DNA of 48,559 nucleotides from Allokutzneria sp. NRRL B-24872 (GTDB taxonomy: Bacteria > Actinomycetota > Actinomycetes > Mycobacteriales > Pseudonocardiaceae): the NCBI RefSeq assembly GCF_002155965.1, contig NZ_MUMH01000102.1:1-48559 (forward strand), written 5' to 3'. The translations under genes and the position numbers were made by a program. Shown in pieces: positions 17,889 through 26,265 of this stretch. The first letter of the stretch is position 1; each line of letters begins with the position of its first letter. The notes below the pieces were generated by a model. That model saw only the letters and a program-made list of their open reading frames with translations. It did no database searches and had not been told where the DNA came from.

Positions 17889-19043
17889 ATGCTCAGCAGA
17901 AGACACCTGCTCGGCGCGGCGGCACTGGCCGTGCCCACGGCGCTCGTCCTGCCCGACCTCGCGCAGGCGGCACCGGGAGCGCCCGCAACGCCGGAAGCCT
18001 GGCTGGAGTGGTTGCGCGGCAACAGGACCAAGGTCGGCGCGCACCTCGACGACGGCAAGGGCGGCGTGGTCCGGCACCGCCAGGACGCAGCGCAGCCGCT
18101 GGCGTCGGCGATGAAGGTCGTGCACCTGGCCGCCTACGCCACCGCCGTCGCGGAGCGACGCCAGGACCCGAAGCGCTGCGTGCGGATCGCGGACTGGGAG
18201 TCCTACTACCTACCGAACATGGACGGCGGAGCGCATCCCGCCGCGCTGAAGCACCTGAAGATCCCACTGGACCCGAGCGGCCTCTACGCCGCCGACCCGC
18301 AGCGCGTGGTCAGCCTCGACGACCTCGCGCTCGCGATGATCACCTTCAGCGACAACGCCGCGACCGACTACCTGGCGGTGCTGCTCGGCGAGCCGGAGCT
18401 GCGCCGCGCCGCCGCCGTGGCGGGCTGGGCGCGCGCGGACATCCGCATGATCAGCGGCGAGATGCTGATCGCCTTGCACGGCAAGGACTCCGGCCCGCCC
18501 GAAGCCCCGCTCGCGGGGGCGAGCATGGACCCCGAGGCCCGCAAGGAGACCGGCAGCAAGCTCGCGCGGCGCTACGCAGGCGACCCGAAGTACCGCGAGT
18601 GGGTCATCACCGAGCTCTACCCGAAGATGCCGGGCTTCGAAGGGCTCGCGCCGTGGGCGGACCGCAGCTGGGCCGCTCCGGCGCGGGACCTGGCGAAGCT
18701 GCACCGCGCGCTGGCCACCGGGAACTACCGCCCCGCCCCGGCCGCGCCGCTGGCGAGGACCCACCTGGAGCGCTCGTTCGGCCCGAACCCCCGGCCCGGT
18801 TTCGAAGCGCTGGGCTTCAAGGGCGGATCGCTCTCCGGCGGCATCCTGACCTTCGGTTTCGGCGCCCGGCGCACCGATGGCACGGTCAGCTCGGGCGCGA
18901 TCCTGTTCCGAGGACTCACGCTGGCGGAGTTCTCCCAGCAGCGCCCGCTGATCGACCTCGTGCTCAACGCGGCCTTCGACCCGGCGTGGCAGCGGAGGGT
19001 GGCCGAAGCGCTCGGGACGCGACCAGGCATTCTCGGGGGATGA
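17889..19043 (+). CDS. Secreted class A beta-lactamase-like serine hydrolase
   Basis: A 384-residue protein with a Tat-like signal (LSRRHLLGAAALAVPTA, cleavage probably after AQA near 27-28). The penicillin-binding fold motifs are present: SAMK (Ser73, Lys76), SDN (154-156) and KGG (311-313). It lacks an obvious class A Glu166-type omega loop, and its length is well above the usual 290 residues, so it may be an esterase or peptidase-like member rather than an antibiotic-degrading enzyme. ATG 17889 has GGGGGAG inside the upstream hairpin. Its stop overlaps the next start (ATGA). Confidence 0.84.
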   Translation: MLSRRHLLGAAALAVPTALVLPDLAQAAPGAPATPEAWLEWLRGNRTKVGAHLDDGKGGVVRHRQDAAQPLASAMKVVHLAAYATAVAERRQDPKRCVRIADWESYYLPNMDGGAHPAALKHLKIPLDPSGLYAADPQRVVSLDDLALAMITFSDNAATDYLAVLLGEPELRRAAAVAGWARADIRMISGEMLIALHGKDSGPPEAPLAGASMDPEARKETGSKLARRYAGDPKYREWVITELYPKMPGFEGLAPWADRSWAAPARDLAKLHRALATGNYRPAPAAPLARTHLERSFGPNPRPGFEALGFKGGSLSGGILTFGFGARRTDGTVSSGAILFRGLTLAEFSQQRPLIDLVLNAAFDPAWQRRVAEALGTRPGILGG

Positions 19044-19528
19044 CCGAGACAACGCCGGGCGACGGCGACCTGGCCGCCCGGGTCGCCGAGCTGGAGCTCC
19101 GGGTCGCCGCGCTGGAGGGGCGCGCGGCGACGCCGGAGCCCGCTCGGGAGGACGGCGGCGGGGTGCTGGCCTACGAGGGCGCGGTGACGCTGCACCACGA
19201 GCTGGCCTGGAAGATCCGCGTCCAGCCGGAGCCGCTGCTCGGTCTGCCCGACGGCCCGCGCACCGAGGTCATCGCGGCGCTGGGCAATCCGGTGCGCGTC
19301 GCGGTGGTCCGGCTGCTCGCCTCGGCAGGCCCCCAGCCCGCGGCGGCGTTGCAGGCGGCTGCGGGGCTCGGCTCGACCGGTCAGCTCTACCACCACTTGA
19401 AGGCGCTCACCGGCGCCAGGATCGTGGAGCAGGATGGGCGCGGCAGCTACCGGCTCCGCCCACAGGCCACGGTCCCCGTCCTGATCGTGCTGGCCGCCGC
19501 GTCCGACATCGCTGGCCAGCTGCACTGA
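19040..19528 (+). CDS. ArsR-like winged-helix protein with coiled-coil N-terminus
   Basis: A 162-residue protein. Residues 9-30 (LAARVAELELRVAALEG) form a short heptad repeat. The second half has a winged-helix pattern: GNPVRVAVVRLLAS, then a recognition region TGQLYHHLKALTGAR, and a wing VEQDGRGSYRL. This resembles ArsR-type regulators without visible metal-binding cysteines. Its ATG overlaps the beta-lactamase stop (ATGA), so the two are coupled; it may sense what that enzyme acts on, which is inference. Confidence 0.8.
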   Translation: MTETTPGDGDLAARVAELELRVAALEGRAATPEPAREDGGGVLAYEGAVTLHHELAWKIRVQPEPLLGLPDGPRTEVIAALGNPVRVAVVRLLASAGPQPAAALQAAAGLGSTGQLYHHLKALTGARIVEQDGRGSYRLRPQATVPVLIVLAAASDIAGQLH

Positions 19529-19556
19529 CCCGCGCGGAACCATGGAGAGCTCGGAT

Positions 19557-20729
19557 ATGCGCCGCCTGACCTGGTCCATCCACAACCACAGCGAGTCACC
19601 GATGACGCTGGTGCTCGCGCGTTTGCCCGACACGCCAAGGCAAACCGTCGCGTCGTGCACCGTGGAGCCCGCTCCGCACGGCAGCACCGGCGACGCGTGG
19701 CTGGTGACCGTCCCACCCGGCAGCCGGGCAAGCATGCGCGCGGAAGTCCATGTGCACCAAGCAGATCCGGCGCGCGCGACGCCCGAACTGACCGAGGAGG
19801 AGCGCACCAGGTACACAGCGTCGACCGCGCTCGTCCCGCTGTCGGAGCCCATCCGTGCGGAGGCGCTGCGGCTCGCCGAGGACCGCGCCGACCCGGAGGA
19901 GATCGCGCGGGCGTTCTTCCACGAGCTGGTCAGCGACCGCTACAGCTACCGCTGGCCGACCGGTGACTTCGGCGCCGAGGCGATGCTGTGGGACAAGACC
20001 GGGGACTGCGGCGCGTTCGCGTTCCTCTTCGTCGCGTGGTGCCGCTCGCTGGGCATTCCGGCTCGCACGGTCTTCGGCACCTGGGCGAACGGGCGGCTCC
20101 AGGCGCACGCGTGGGCGGAGTTCCACGTGGCGGGCACGGGCTGGGTCCCGGTCGATCCGAGCTTCGCGTGGCTGAACGCGCACCAGCGCTGGCCCGCGAA
20201 GAGCCGCGAGGCGGTGGAGGACAACTTCGGCGACCTGCCCGGCGAGCGCATCGTCTTCAGCCACGACGCGGAGTTCCCGCTGCCCGACGGCATCGACCTG
20301 CCCGAGGCCGAGCTGGACGTGGACGGCGGGCGCAACAGCAAGCTGCGGTGGGACGGCACGATGCGCATGGCCGGGCGTCGCGTGCACTGGGGCGCGGAGT
20401 CGTTGGCGGGCAAGGTTCCCTACCTCCAGCCCGCGTACCCGCTCTACGCCGACGGCAACGCCGACCCGCGCGTCACGCTGGGCAGCTGGATGGTCGAGAC
20501 GCCGCGCACGCGCCTGCTGGCCAAGACGGGGTACGTGCTGTGCGCGCTGGCCGTGCTGCTGTTGCCGTTCCTGGCCAAGGACACGGGCAAGCCGGCCGCG
20601 ACGGTGCTCGCGGTCGGCGCGGTCGTGCTCTTCGAGGTCTGGCTGATCGCGTCGCGGCGGAGCCTGCTCCTCTCCGCCGCGACACTGGTCGGCCTGCTGG
20701 GCTTCATGACCCAGAGTCTCCTGACCTAG
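19557..20729 (+). CDS. Transglutaminase-like membrane protein
   Basis: A 390-residue protein with a transglutaminase/protease core. The catalytic triad is visible: Cys151 in GDCGAF, His184 in QAHAWAEF and Asp200 in VPVDPSF. The N-terminal 100 residues are strand-rich, as in the bacterial transglutaminase N domain. The C-terminus has three hydrophobic helices after residue 320. ATG 19557 is preferred, with GGAGAG 6 bases upstream; ATG 19542 is possible. The stop codon shares bases with the convergent oxidoreductase stop (CTAG at 20726-20729). Confidence 0.83.
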   Translation: MRRLTWSIHNHSESPMTLVLARLPDTPRQTVASCTVEPAPHGSTGDAWLVTVPPGSRASMRAEVHVHQADPARATPELTEEERTRYTASTALVPLSEPIRAEALRLAEDRADPEEIARAFFHELVSDRYSYRWPTGDFGAEAMLWDKTGDCGAFAFLFVAWCRSLGIPARTVFGTWANGRLQAHAWAEFHVAGTGWVPVDPSFAWLNAHQRWPAKSREAVEDNFGDLPGERIVFSHDAEFPLPDGIDLPEAELDVDGGRNSKLRWDGTMRMAGRRVHWGAESLAGKVPYLQPAYPLYADGNADPRVTLGSWMVETPRTRLLAKTGYVLCALAVLLLPFLAKDTGKPAATVLAVGAVVLFEVWLIASRRSLLLSAATLVGLLGFMTQSLLT

Positions 20730-21664
20730 AACTGCGGGAAGACCTCGGTGGCGATCAGCTCGATCTGGTCCAGGTCATCGAGGTCCATCATCTGGAAGTA
20801 GACGCGGGTGATCCCGGTCTTGTCCTTCCACTGCCCGAGCCGGTCGACGACCTCGGCGGGCGATCCGGCGAGGCCGTTGCGCCGCAGCTCCTCGACCTCG
20901 CGGCCGATCGCCGCCGCGCGCTCGGCGAGCCTCGCCCCGTCCTTGGCGACGCAGCCGACGAGCGCGGCCGAGCGGACCACCGAGCGCGGGTCGCGGCCCT
21001 TCTCCGCGCAGGCCGCCGCGACGCGCTCGAACTGCGCGACGGCGGTGTCCATGTCGACGAAGGGCACGTTGAACTCGTCGGCGTAGCGCGCGGCCAGCTT
21101 CGGCGTGCGCTTGGCCCCGAGCCCGCCGATCAGCACGGGCGGGTGCGGGCGCTGCGCGGGTTTGGGCAGTGCGGGCGAGTCGGTGAGCTGGTAGTGCTCG
21201 CCCGCGTAGGAGAAGGTCTCGCCCTCCGGGGCCTGCCACAGCCCGGTGATCACCGCGAGCTGTTCGGCGTAGCGGTCGAAGCGCTCGCGCACGTCGGGGA
21301 ACGGGATGCCGTAGGCGGTGTGCTCCTCGGCGTACCAGCCGGAGCCGATGCCGAACTCCACGCGCCCGCCGGACATGTGGTCGACCTGCGCGACGGAGAT
21401 CGCCAGCGGCCCGGGGTGGCGGAAGGTGCCCGCCGTCATCAGGGTGCCGAGCCGGATGCGCGAGGTCTCCCGCGCCAGCCCGGCCAGCGTGATCCACGCG
21501 TCGGTCGGTCCGGGCAGCCCCGTGACCCCGCCCATCTTCAGGTAGTGGTCGGAGCGGAAGAACGCGTCGTACCCCGCGTCCTCCGCACAGCGAGCCACGC
21601 GCAACAGGTCGTCGTAGGTGGCCCCTTGCTGGGGCTCGGTGAAGATCCGGAAGTCCACGGACAC
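20726..21664 (-). CDS. LLM-class F420-dependent oxidoreductase
   Basis: A 312-residue luciferase-like TIM barrel. Family segments are RVARCAEDAGYDAFFRSDHYL, GLARETSRIRLGTLMTAGTFRHPG, the GGRVEFGIGSGWYAEEH region, and PPVLIGGLGAKRTPKLAARYAD. These match actinobacterial F420-dependent enzymes; the substrate is unknown. GTG 21664 is chosen from an AGG a few bases ahead; GTG 21658 is an alternative. It is convergent with the transglutaminase gene. Confidence 0.9.
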   Translation of the reverse strand: MSVDFRIFTEPQQGATYDDLLRVARCAEDAGYDAFFRSDHYLKMGGVTGLPGPTDAWITLAGLARETSRIRLGTLMTAGTFRHPGPLAISVAQVDHMSGGRVEFGIGSGWYAEEHTAYGIPFPDVRERFDRYAEQLAVITGLWQAPEGETFSYAGEHYQLTDSPALPKPAQRPHPPVLIGGLGAKRTPKLAARYADEFNVPFVDMDTAVAQFERVAAACAEKGRDPRSVVRSAALVGCVAKDGARLAERAAAIGREVEELRRNGLAGSPAEVVDRLGQWKDKTGITRVYFQMMDLDDLDQIELIATEVFPQF

Positions 21665-21686
21665 CGAACCTAGTGGCGCACGCCAC

Positions 21687-22346
21687 TCACTGCCCAGTGG
21701 TGGACCCGCCGCCAGCACCAACGGAGCAGTCCGTCCACCCGGTCTCCTTGAGCGCGCGCAGCCCGGTCACCACGCTCTCGATGCAGCGGCCGATCTCCTC
21801 GCTGGCCTTCTTCTGGTCCTCGGCCGCGACGATCATGGTCGCGCCGCCCGCGAGCGCGCCGAAGAGCAGCCGGGCCATCGGCTCCTCCGGCACCTCGCCG
21901 ATCAGCCCGGAGTCGATCAGCCCGCTGACCGCGGTGCGCACCAGGCCGAAGCTGAAGCGCTCCTCGGCCTGCTTCCACGCCTCGTAGCCCATCACCACCG
22001 GGCCCTCGTGCAGCACGATCCGCTGGTAGGCCGGTTCGAGGCAGACCTGGAGGTAGGCGCGCAGGCCCTCCAGCGAGGTCTGCCACACGTCGCCGGGCTG
22101 CGCGACGATCTCCGCGAGCCGTCCGAGCATGTCCTGCTCCACCGCGTCGAACGCGGCCTCGAACAGGCCCTGCTTGCCGCTGAAGTGGTGGTAGAGCGCG
22201 CCCTTGGTGACCCGCGCCCGCTTGCACACCTCATCGAGGGAGGTGCCCGCGTAGCCGCGCTCGGTGAACAGCACCACGGCCCCGTTCACCAGGGCTTTCC
22301 TCGTAGATTCCGAGTAGTCCACCCGTCGCGGCCGCGCTGTCGCCAT
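21687..22346 (-). CDS. TetR family transcriptional regulator
   Basis: A 219-residue TetR. The N-terminal HTH spans about residues 12-60 (KALVNGAVVLFTERGYAGTSLDEVCKRARVTKGALYHHFSGKQGLFEAAF, read in parts), with TKGALYHHF as the recognition helix. The rest is helical and would bind a ligand. ATG 22346 lies just beyond TAGTGT at 7 bases and next to four operator-like palindromes, so the gene probably represses itself and the divergent gene at 22465. Confidence 0.93.
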   Translation of the reverse strand: MATARPRRVDYSESTRKALVNGAVVLFTERGYAGTSLDEVCKRARVTKGALYHHFSGKQGLFEAAFDAVEQDMLGRLAEIVAQPGDVWQTSLEGLRAYLQVCLEPAYQRIVLHEGPVVMGYEAWKQAEERFSFGLVRTAVSGLIDSGLIGEVPEEPMARLLFGALAGGATMIVAAEDQKKASEEIGRCIESVVTGLRALKETGWTDCSVGAGGGSTTGQ

Positions 22347-22353
22347 GCTCACA

Positions 22354-22359
22354 ACACTA
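22354..22359 (-). promoter_or_regulatory. Possible -10 box for the tetR gene
   Basis: TAGTGT on the minus strand, 7 bases before the ATG at 22346 and beside the first operator-like site. Confidence 0.35.
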
Positions 22360-22363
22360 CGAC

Positions 22364-22436
22364 ATACCGAGAGTACGTACCGATGGTATGGTGACCGTGT
22401 CGGCCATACCGACGGTATGGCGCAAACCGGGAGTAT
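22364..22436. promoter_or_regulatory. Four TetR operator-like sites
   Basis: Four 13-bp sites share the dyad ATACCGANGGTAT: ATACCGAGAGTAC (22364-22376), GTACCGATGGTAT (22377-22389), ATACCGACGGTAT (22406-22418, embedded in a perfect 17-bp palindrome 22404-22420) and AAACCGGGAGTAT (22424-22436). They fill the space between the divergent tetR gene and the gene at 22465. Confidence 0.75.
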
Positions 22437-22464
22437 GACCGCGATCACGACTGGGAGGCAGGCC

Positions 22465-22938
22465 ATGAGCTGGGACGACTTCTACCGTCGCCGCGACGCG
22501 CTGGACGCGGCAGTGACCACCGCCTGCGCCCGCCCGGACACCCGGCTGCCGATGGTCACCGAGGTCGACGACGTGCCCGCCGCGCTGCACTACCGCTGGA
22601 CGCTGCTGCTGACCTCGCGCGTGGACCTCGCGCTGCTGGAGGCCGAGCGCACCGGCGGCGACCTCGTCGAGGCCGTCACCGCCGCGTGGCACCGCACCGC
22701 CGAGACCGAGCCCGCGCTGCGCCGGGTCCTCGACGCCAACCCCGCCCCGGCCGCCTCGCTCGCGCGGGAGCACCGCGTGCTCGCGCTCGCCGCCGGGCTG
22801 GCCGACGCGGGCGATTCGACCGAGGACATCGAGCGGATCGGCTCGGCCTTCCTCAGTCTCGTCCGCAGCGCGCCGAAGCCCGTCGCGCGCCGCTCCCCGC
22901 TCAGCGGACTGCTCCGCAAGCTCGCGCTGAGTGCCTGA
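22465..22938 (+). CDS. Small helical protein under probable TetR control, unknown function
   Basis: A 157-residue protein that I do not recognise. It is mostly helical: WDDFYRRRDALDAAV, then a block with a Leu-rich segment LLLTSRVDLALLEAERTG, and a C-terminal basic tail RSPLSGLLRKLALS. There is no signal peptide or membrane helix. ATG 22465 follows GGGAGG at 6 bases. In-frame ATGs at 22417 and 22435 lie within the operators and are unlikely starts. The close divergent arrangement with tetR suggests it is the main regulated target. Confidence 0.72.
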   Translation: MSWDDFYRRRDALDAAVTTACARPDTRLPMVTEVDDVPAALHYRWTLLLTSRVDLALLEAERTGGDLVEAVTAAWHRTAETEPALRRVLDANPAPAASLAREHRVLALAAGLADAGDSTEDIERIGSAFLSLVRSAPKPVARRSPLSGLLRKLALSA

Positions 22939-22978
22939 CCCCTGACAATCCGCACTGGCCGGACTGGCTACTCACAGG

Positions 22979-22984
22979 TAGGCA
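22979..22984 (+). promoter_or_regulatory. Possible -10 box for the SDR at 22991
   Basis: TAGGCA lies 6 bases before the ATG at 22991; no Shine-Dalgarno sequence precedes that ATG. Confidence 0.28.
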
Positions 22985-22990
22985 TGAGAC

Positions 22991-23914
22991 ATGTCGAAGT
23001 GGACCGCCGCTGAGATCCCCGACCAGTCGGGCAGAACGATCCTGGTCACCGGGGCGAACTCGGGCCTGGGTCTGGCCAGCGCGACCGCGTTGGCGGCGCG
23101 GGGCGCGCGGGTGCTGCTCGCCTGCCGCTCCCCTGAACGAGGGACCTCGGCGCTCGCCCAGGTCAGCGAGGTGGCGACCGGTGAGCGCCCCGAACTCCTC
23201 CAGCTCGACCTCGCCGACCTCTCCTCCGTGCGCAAGGCCAGCGAGGCGATCCGCGAGCTGACCGGCGACCAGCTGCACGTGCTGATGAACAACGCGGGCG
23301 TGATGGGCCCGCCGCTGCGCAGGACCGCGGACGGCTTCGAGTCCCAGATCGGCACCAACCACCTCGGGCACGCGGCCCTGACCTGGCTGTTGATGCCCGC
23401 GATCACCGAGCGCGTCGTCACGGTGTCCTCGCTGGCGCACCGCAGGGGCGGGCTGCGCGTGGAGGACCTCAACTTCGAGCGCCGCCGCTACGACCCGATC
23501 ACCGGCTACGGCCAGGCCAAGCTCGCCAACCTGCTGTTCGCCTTCGACCTCGACCGCAGGCTGACGAAGGCGGGTTCGACGGTGCTCAGCGTCGCGGCGC
23601 ACCCCGGCTTCACCAAGAGCGAGCTGTCCACCAACATGGCCCGCACGCGCGGCAGCAAGGTCGTCCAGTTCGGCTCGGAGCTGGTCAACCGGGTGATCTC
23701 GCAGGAGACCGCCGTCGGCGCCCTGCCGCAGCTGTACGCGGCGACCATGCCCGACGTGCGCGGCGGCGAGTACTTCGGGCCGGGCGGGGCGTTCGAGCTG
23801 TTCGGCTCCCCCGCCCGCGCGCGCACCTCGACGGCCGCCCGCGACGAGGTGCTGGCCCGCAGGTTGTGGGTGGTGACGGCCGAGCTGACCGGAGTCACAC
23901 CCGACCCCTCCTGA
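22991..23914 (+). CDS. Short-chain dehydrogenase (retinol dehydrogenase/protochlorophyllide reductase-like)
   Basis: A 307-residue SDR. The nucleotide-binding motif is TGANSGLGLAS, then LACRSPERG (an Arg after the second strand, typical of NADP preference), NNAGVMGPP, and the active-site YGQAK with Tyr173 and Lys177. The segment AAHPGFTKSEL and the C-terminal GGEYFGPGG are typical of the group related to retinol dehydrogenases and WWOX-like proteins. The substrate is unknown. It ends 30 bp before lipA. Confidence 0.9.
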   Translation: MSKWTAAEIPDQSGRTILVTGANSGLGLASATALAARGARVLLACRSPERGTSALAQVSEVATGERPELLQLDLADLSSVRKASEAIRELTGDQLHVLMNNAGVMGPPLRRTADGFESQIGTNHLGHAALTWLLMPAITERVVTVSSLAHRRGGLRVEDLNFERRRYDPITGYGQAKLANLLFAFDLDRRLTKAGSTVLSVAAHPGFTKSELSTNMARTRGSKVVQFGSELVNRVISQETAVGALPQLYAATMPDVRGGEYFGPGGAFELFGSPARARTSTAARDEVLARRLWVVTAELTGVTPDPS

Positions 23915-23932
23915 TTTCCGGACGAACGGGCG

Positions 23933-23938
23933 TAGGCT
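23933..23938 (+). promoter_or_regulatory. Possible -10 box for lipA
   Basis: TAGGCT lies 6 bases before the lipA GTG at 23945, in the 30-bp gap after the SDR. No ribosome binding site is present. Confidence 0.38.
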
Positions 23939-23944
23939 GGGCAC

Positions 23945-24949
23945 GTGACCGTGGTTCCTGAGGGCCGCAAGCTGCTGCGGCTGGAAGTTCGCAACAGCGA
24001 GACTCCCATCGAGAGAAAGCCCTCGTGGATCAAGACGAAGGCGAAGATGGGCCCGGAGTACTCCGAGCTCAAGAGCCTGGTCAAACGCGAGGGCCTGCAC
24101 ACGGTGTGCGAGGAGGCCGGCTGCCCCAACATCTACGAGTGCTGGGAAGACCGCGAGGCCACCTTCCTCATCGGTGGTGAGCAGTGCACCCGCCGCTGCG
24201 ACTTCTGCCAGATCGACACGGGCAAGCCCGCCGCGCTCGACCGCGACGAGCCCCGCCGGGTCGCCGAGTCCGTCCAGGCCATGGGCCTGCGCTACTCGAC
24301 GGTGACCGGGGTGGCCCGCGACGACCTCGAGGACGGCGGCGCCTGGCTCTACGCGGAGACCGTTCGCCAGATCCACGAGCTGAACCCCGGGACCGGCGTC
24401 GAGCTGCTGATCCCGGACTTCAACGCCGACCCCGAGCAGCTGGCCGAGGTCTTCGGCTCGCGCCCGGAGGTGCTGGCGCACAACCTGGAGACGGTGCCGC
24501 GCATCTTCAAGCGCATCCGCCCCGCCTTCCGCTACGAGCGCTCCCTCGAAGTGATCACCAGGGCCCGCGAGGCCGGACTGGTCACCAAGTCCAACCTGAT
24601 CCTGGGCATGGGCGAGGAGCCGGAGGAGGTCACGGCCGCGCTGCACGACCTGCACGAGGCGGGCTGCGACATCATCACCATCACCCAGTACCTGCGGCCC
24701 AGCCCGAGGCACCACCCGGTGTCGCGCTGGGTGAAGCCGCAGGAGTTCGTGGACCACTCGAAGAAGGCCGAGGAGATCGGCTTCGCGGGTGTGATGGCCG
24801 GGCCGCTCGTGCGCTCCTCCTACCGCGCCGGGCGCCTGTTCACCCAGGCCGTCAAGCACCGCGGCGAGGAGGTCCCGGAGAACCTGCGCCACCTGAGCGA
24901 GCAGGGCACCGCGGCCCAGGAGGCCAGCGCCGTCCTCGCCCGCCAGTAG
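23945..24949 (+). CDS. lipA: Lipoyl synthase
   Basis: A 334-residue radical SAM enzyme that inserts two sulfurs into octanoyl-lysine. The auxiliary-cluster cysteines are Cys55, Cys60 and Cys66 in [14 protein letters not shown]. The SAM-cluster cysteines are Cys81, Cys85 and Cys88 in CTRRCDFC. The family C-terminal serine motif is RSSYRAG. The sequence [20 protein letters not shown] is standard for LipA. GTG 23945 is just beyond TAGGCT and may be leaderless. It serves the lipoyl domains of the E2 and the glycine cleavage system. Confidence 0.97.
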   Translation: MTVVPEGRKLLRLEVRNSETPIERKPSWIKTKAKMGPEYSELKSLVKREGLHTVCEEAGCPNIYECWEDREATFLIGGEQCTRRCDFCQIDTGKPAALDRDEPRRVAESVQAMGLRYSTVTGVARDDLEDGGAWLYAETVRQIHELNPGTGVELLIPDFNADPEQLAEVFGSRPEVLAHNLETVPRIFKRIRPAFRYERSLEVITRAREAGLVTKSNLILGMGEEPEEVTAALHDLHEAGCDIITITQYLRPSPRHHPVSRWVKPQEFVDHSKKAEEIGFAGVMAGPLVRSSYRAGRLFTQAVKHRGEEVPENLRHLSEQGTAAQEASAVLARQ

Positions 24950-24964
24950 TACTCGTCCCGGAGG

Positions 24965-24995
24965 AAGGGGCCGCACCCGCTGGTGCGGCCCCTTT
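24965..24995. terminator. Terminator after lipA
   Basis: A perfect 13-bp stem AAGGGGCCGCACC / GGTGCGGCCCCTT with loop CGCT, ending in TTT. It starts 16 bp after the lipA stop, and the convergent YidD-like gene ends just after it. Confidence 0.88.
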
Positions 24996-24997
24996 CG

Positions 24998-25396
24998 CTA
25001 TCCGCAGGCGGTGACGCGCGCGGCGGCCAGGCGCAGTCCGCTGCGCCCGCCGTGCCGGTGCACCGCGTCGACCGCGAAGGCGCTGCACGAGACCGGCTGC
25101 GGGCACGCGATCGTGAACCGCGAGAGCAACGCCTGGTAGCCGCGCAGCGCGCCGAGGGCGAACCGCCTCGACACGGCACCGTCGCCGACCATGCGCGAAG
25201 CCGCCATCAGCAGCGCGGACGGCCTGGGCAGCAGCGTGAAGTTGCCGCCGCCACCACCGCCTCCGCCGTCACCGCCTCCCCCACCGCCGTCGCTACCGCC
25301 GCCCCCGTCCGCTCCGGAGGAGTTGCAGCCGCCTCCGCTGCCGTTGTTCGAGGAAGCGGCCCCGCTCCACCCGCCGTTGCCTTTGCGTCGTGCCAT
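24998..25396 (-). CDS. YidD-like membrane insertion efficiency factor with Gly-rich N-terminus
   Basis: A 132-residue protein. The C-terminal 65 residues follow the YidD pattern: a helix ALRGYQALLSRFTIACPQP, then SCSAFAVDAVHRHG and a final Arg-rich helix ending in Cys. YidD assists YidC in inserting membrane proteins and normally sits near rpmH and rnpA, so this copy is out of its usual place. The N-terminal half is unusual: a Ser/Gly/Asn stretch and long polyglycine runs (positions about 12-52). ATG 25396 has AGGGG 6 bases upstream, so the Gly-rich part is probably translated. Confidence 0.73.
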   Translation of the reverse strand: MARRKGNGGWSGAASSNNGSGGGCNSSGADGGGGSDGGGGGGDGGGGGGGGNFTLLPRPSALLMAASRMVGDGAVSRRFALGALRGYQALLSRFTIACPQPVSCSAFAVDAVHRHGGRSGLRLAAARVTACG

Positions 25397-25524
25397 CGCG
25401 GACCCCTAACGATGCTTGAGTTGGCGCATCGGACAGTGTCGTGTTCCAGCTTTCATGTTCCCGGCTTCCGGAGGCTCACGCCAGGAACTCGTCAGCCCGG
25501 CGCAACTCCCCTCGGGAGCGGCCG

Positions 25525-25530
25525 TATCCT
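25525..25530 (+). promoter_or_regulatory. Possible -10 box for the DUF4191 gene
   Basis: TATCCT lies 6 bases before ATG 25537. A GGGGG between the box and the ATG is too close to be a normal ribosome binding site. Confidence 0.38.
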
Positions 25531-25536
25531 GGGGGC

Positions 25537-26265
25537 ATGGCCCCCAAGCTGGACAAGGCAGCCGCCAAGGAAGCGAAGCTCGCACGCCGCAAGGCGTCCC
25601 GTGAGCGTCGCAAGCAGATCTTCGAGGCGTTCAAGATGCAGCGCCGCGAGGACCGCGGCCTGATCCCGTGGATGGTCGGCGCCTTCCTGGTGGTGGCGGG
25701 CGGCATCTTCGCCCTCGGCCTGATCTGGGGCATGCACTGGATCTTCCTCGCGCCCGGCATCGCCTTCGGCGTGCTCGCCGCCGTGGTCATCTTCGGCCGC
25801 CGCGTGCAGCGCAACGTCTTCACCAAGGCCGACGGCCAGCCCGGCGCGGCCGCGTGGGCGCTGGACAACATGCGTGGCAACTGGCGGGTCACCAAGGCCG
25901 TCGCGGGCACCACCCAGCTCGACGCCGTGCACCGCGTCGTCGGCCGCTGCGGTGTCGTGCTCGTCGGCGAGGGCGCTCCGCACCGGGTGAAGCCGTTGCT
26001 GGGCCAGGAGAAGAAGCGCATCGCCAGGGTGATCGGCCAGACCCCGATCTACGACCTGATCGTCGGCAACGAGGACGAGCAGGTCAAGCTCAAGGACCTC
26101 CAGCGGCACATGACCAAGCTGCCCCGCAACATCACCAAGGCGCAGGTCGACGTGATCGAGACCCGGCTCTCGGCGCTGGCCGCGCGCGGTGCCGCCATGC
26201 CGAAGGGCCCGCTGCCGCAGGGCGCGAAGATGCGCAACGTCCAGCGCGCAATGCGCCGCCGCTGA
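25537..26265 (+). CDS. DUF4191 membrane protein
   Basis: A 242-residue protein equivalent to Rv2219, in the same place after lipA. The start is a charged helix (KLDKAAAKEAKLARRKASRERRK). Two transmembrane helices follow at about 48-70 and 73-92 (WMVGAFLVVAGGIFALGLIW and WIFLAPGIAFGVLAAVVIF). The cytosolic domain includes WRVTKAVAGTTQLDAVHRVVG and GVVLVGEGAPHRVKPLL, ending with a basic tail. The function is unknown. ATG 25537 is chosen from the family start and the -10 box just upstream. Confidence 0.88.
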   Translation: MAPKLDKAAAKEAKLARRKASRERRKQIFEAFKMQRREDRGLIPWMVGAFLVVAGGIFALGLIWGMHWIFLAPGIAFGVLAAVVIFGRRVQRNVFTKADGQPGAAAWALDNMRGNWRVTKAVAGTTQLDAVHRVVGRCGVVLVGEGAPHRVKPLLGQEKKRIARVIGQTPIYDLIVGNEDEQVKLKDLQRHMTKLPRNITKAQVDVIETRLSALAARGAAMPKGPLPQGAKMRNVQRAMRRR

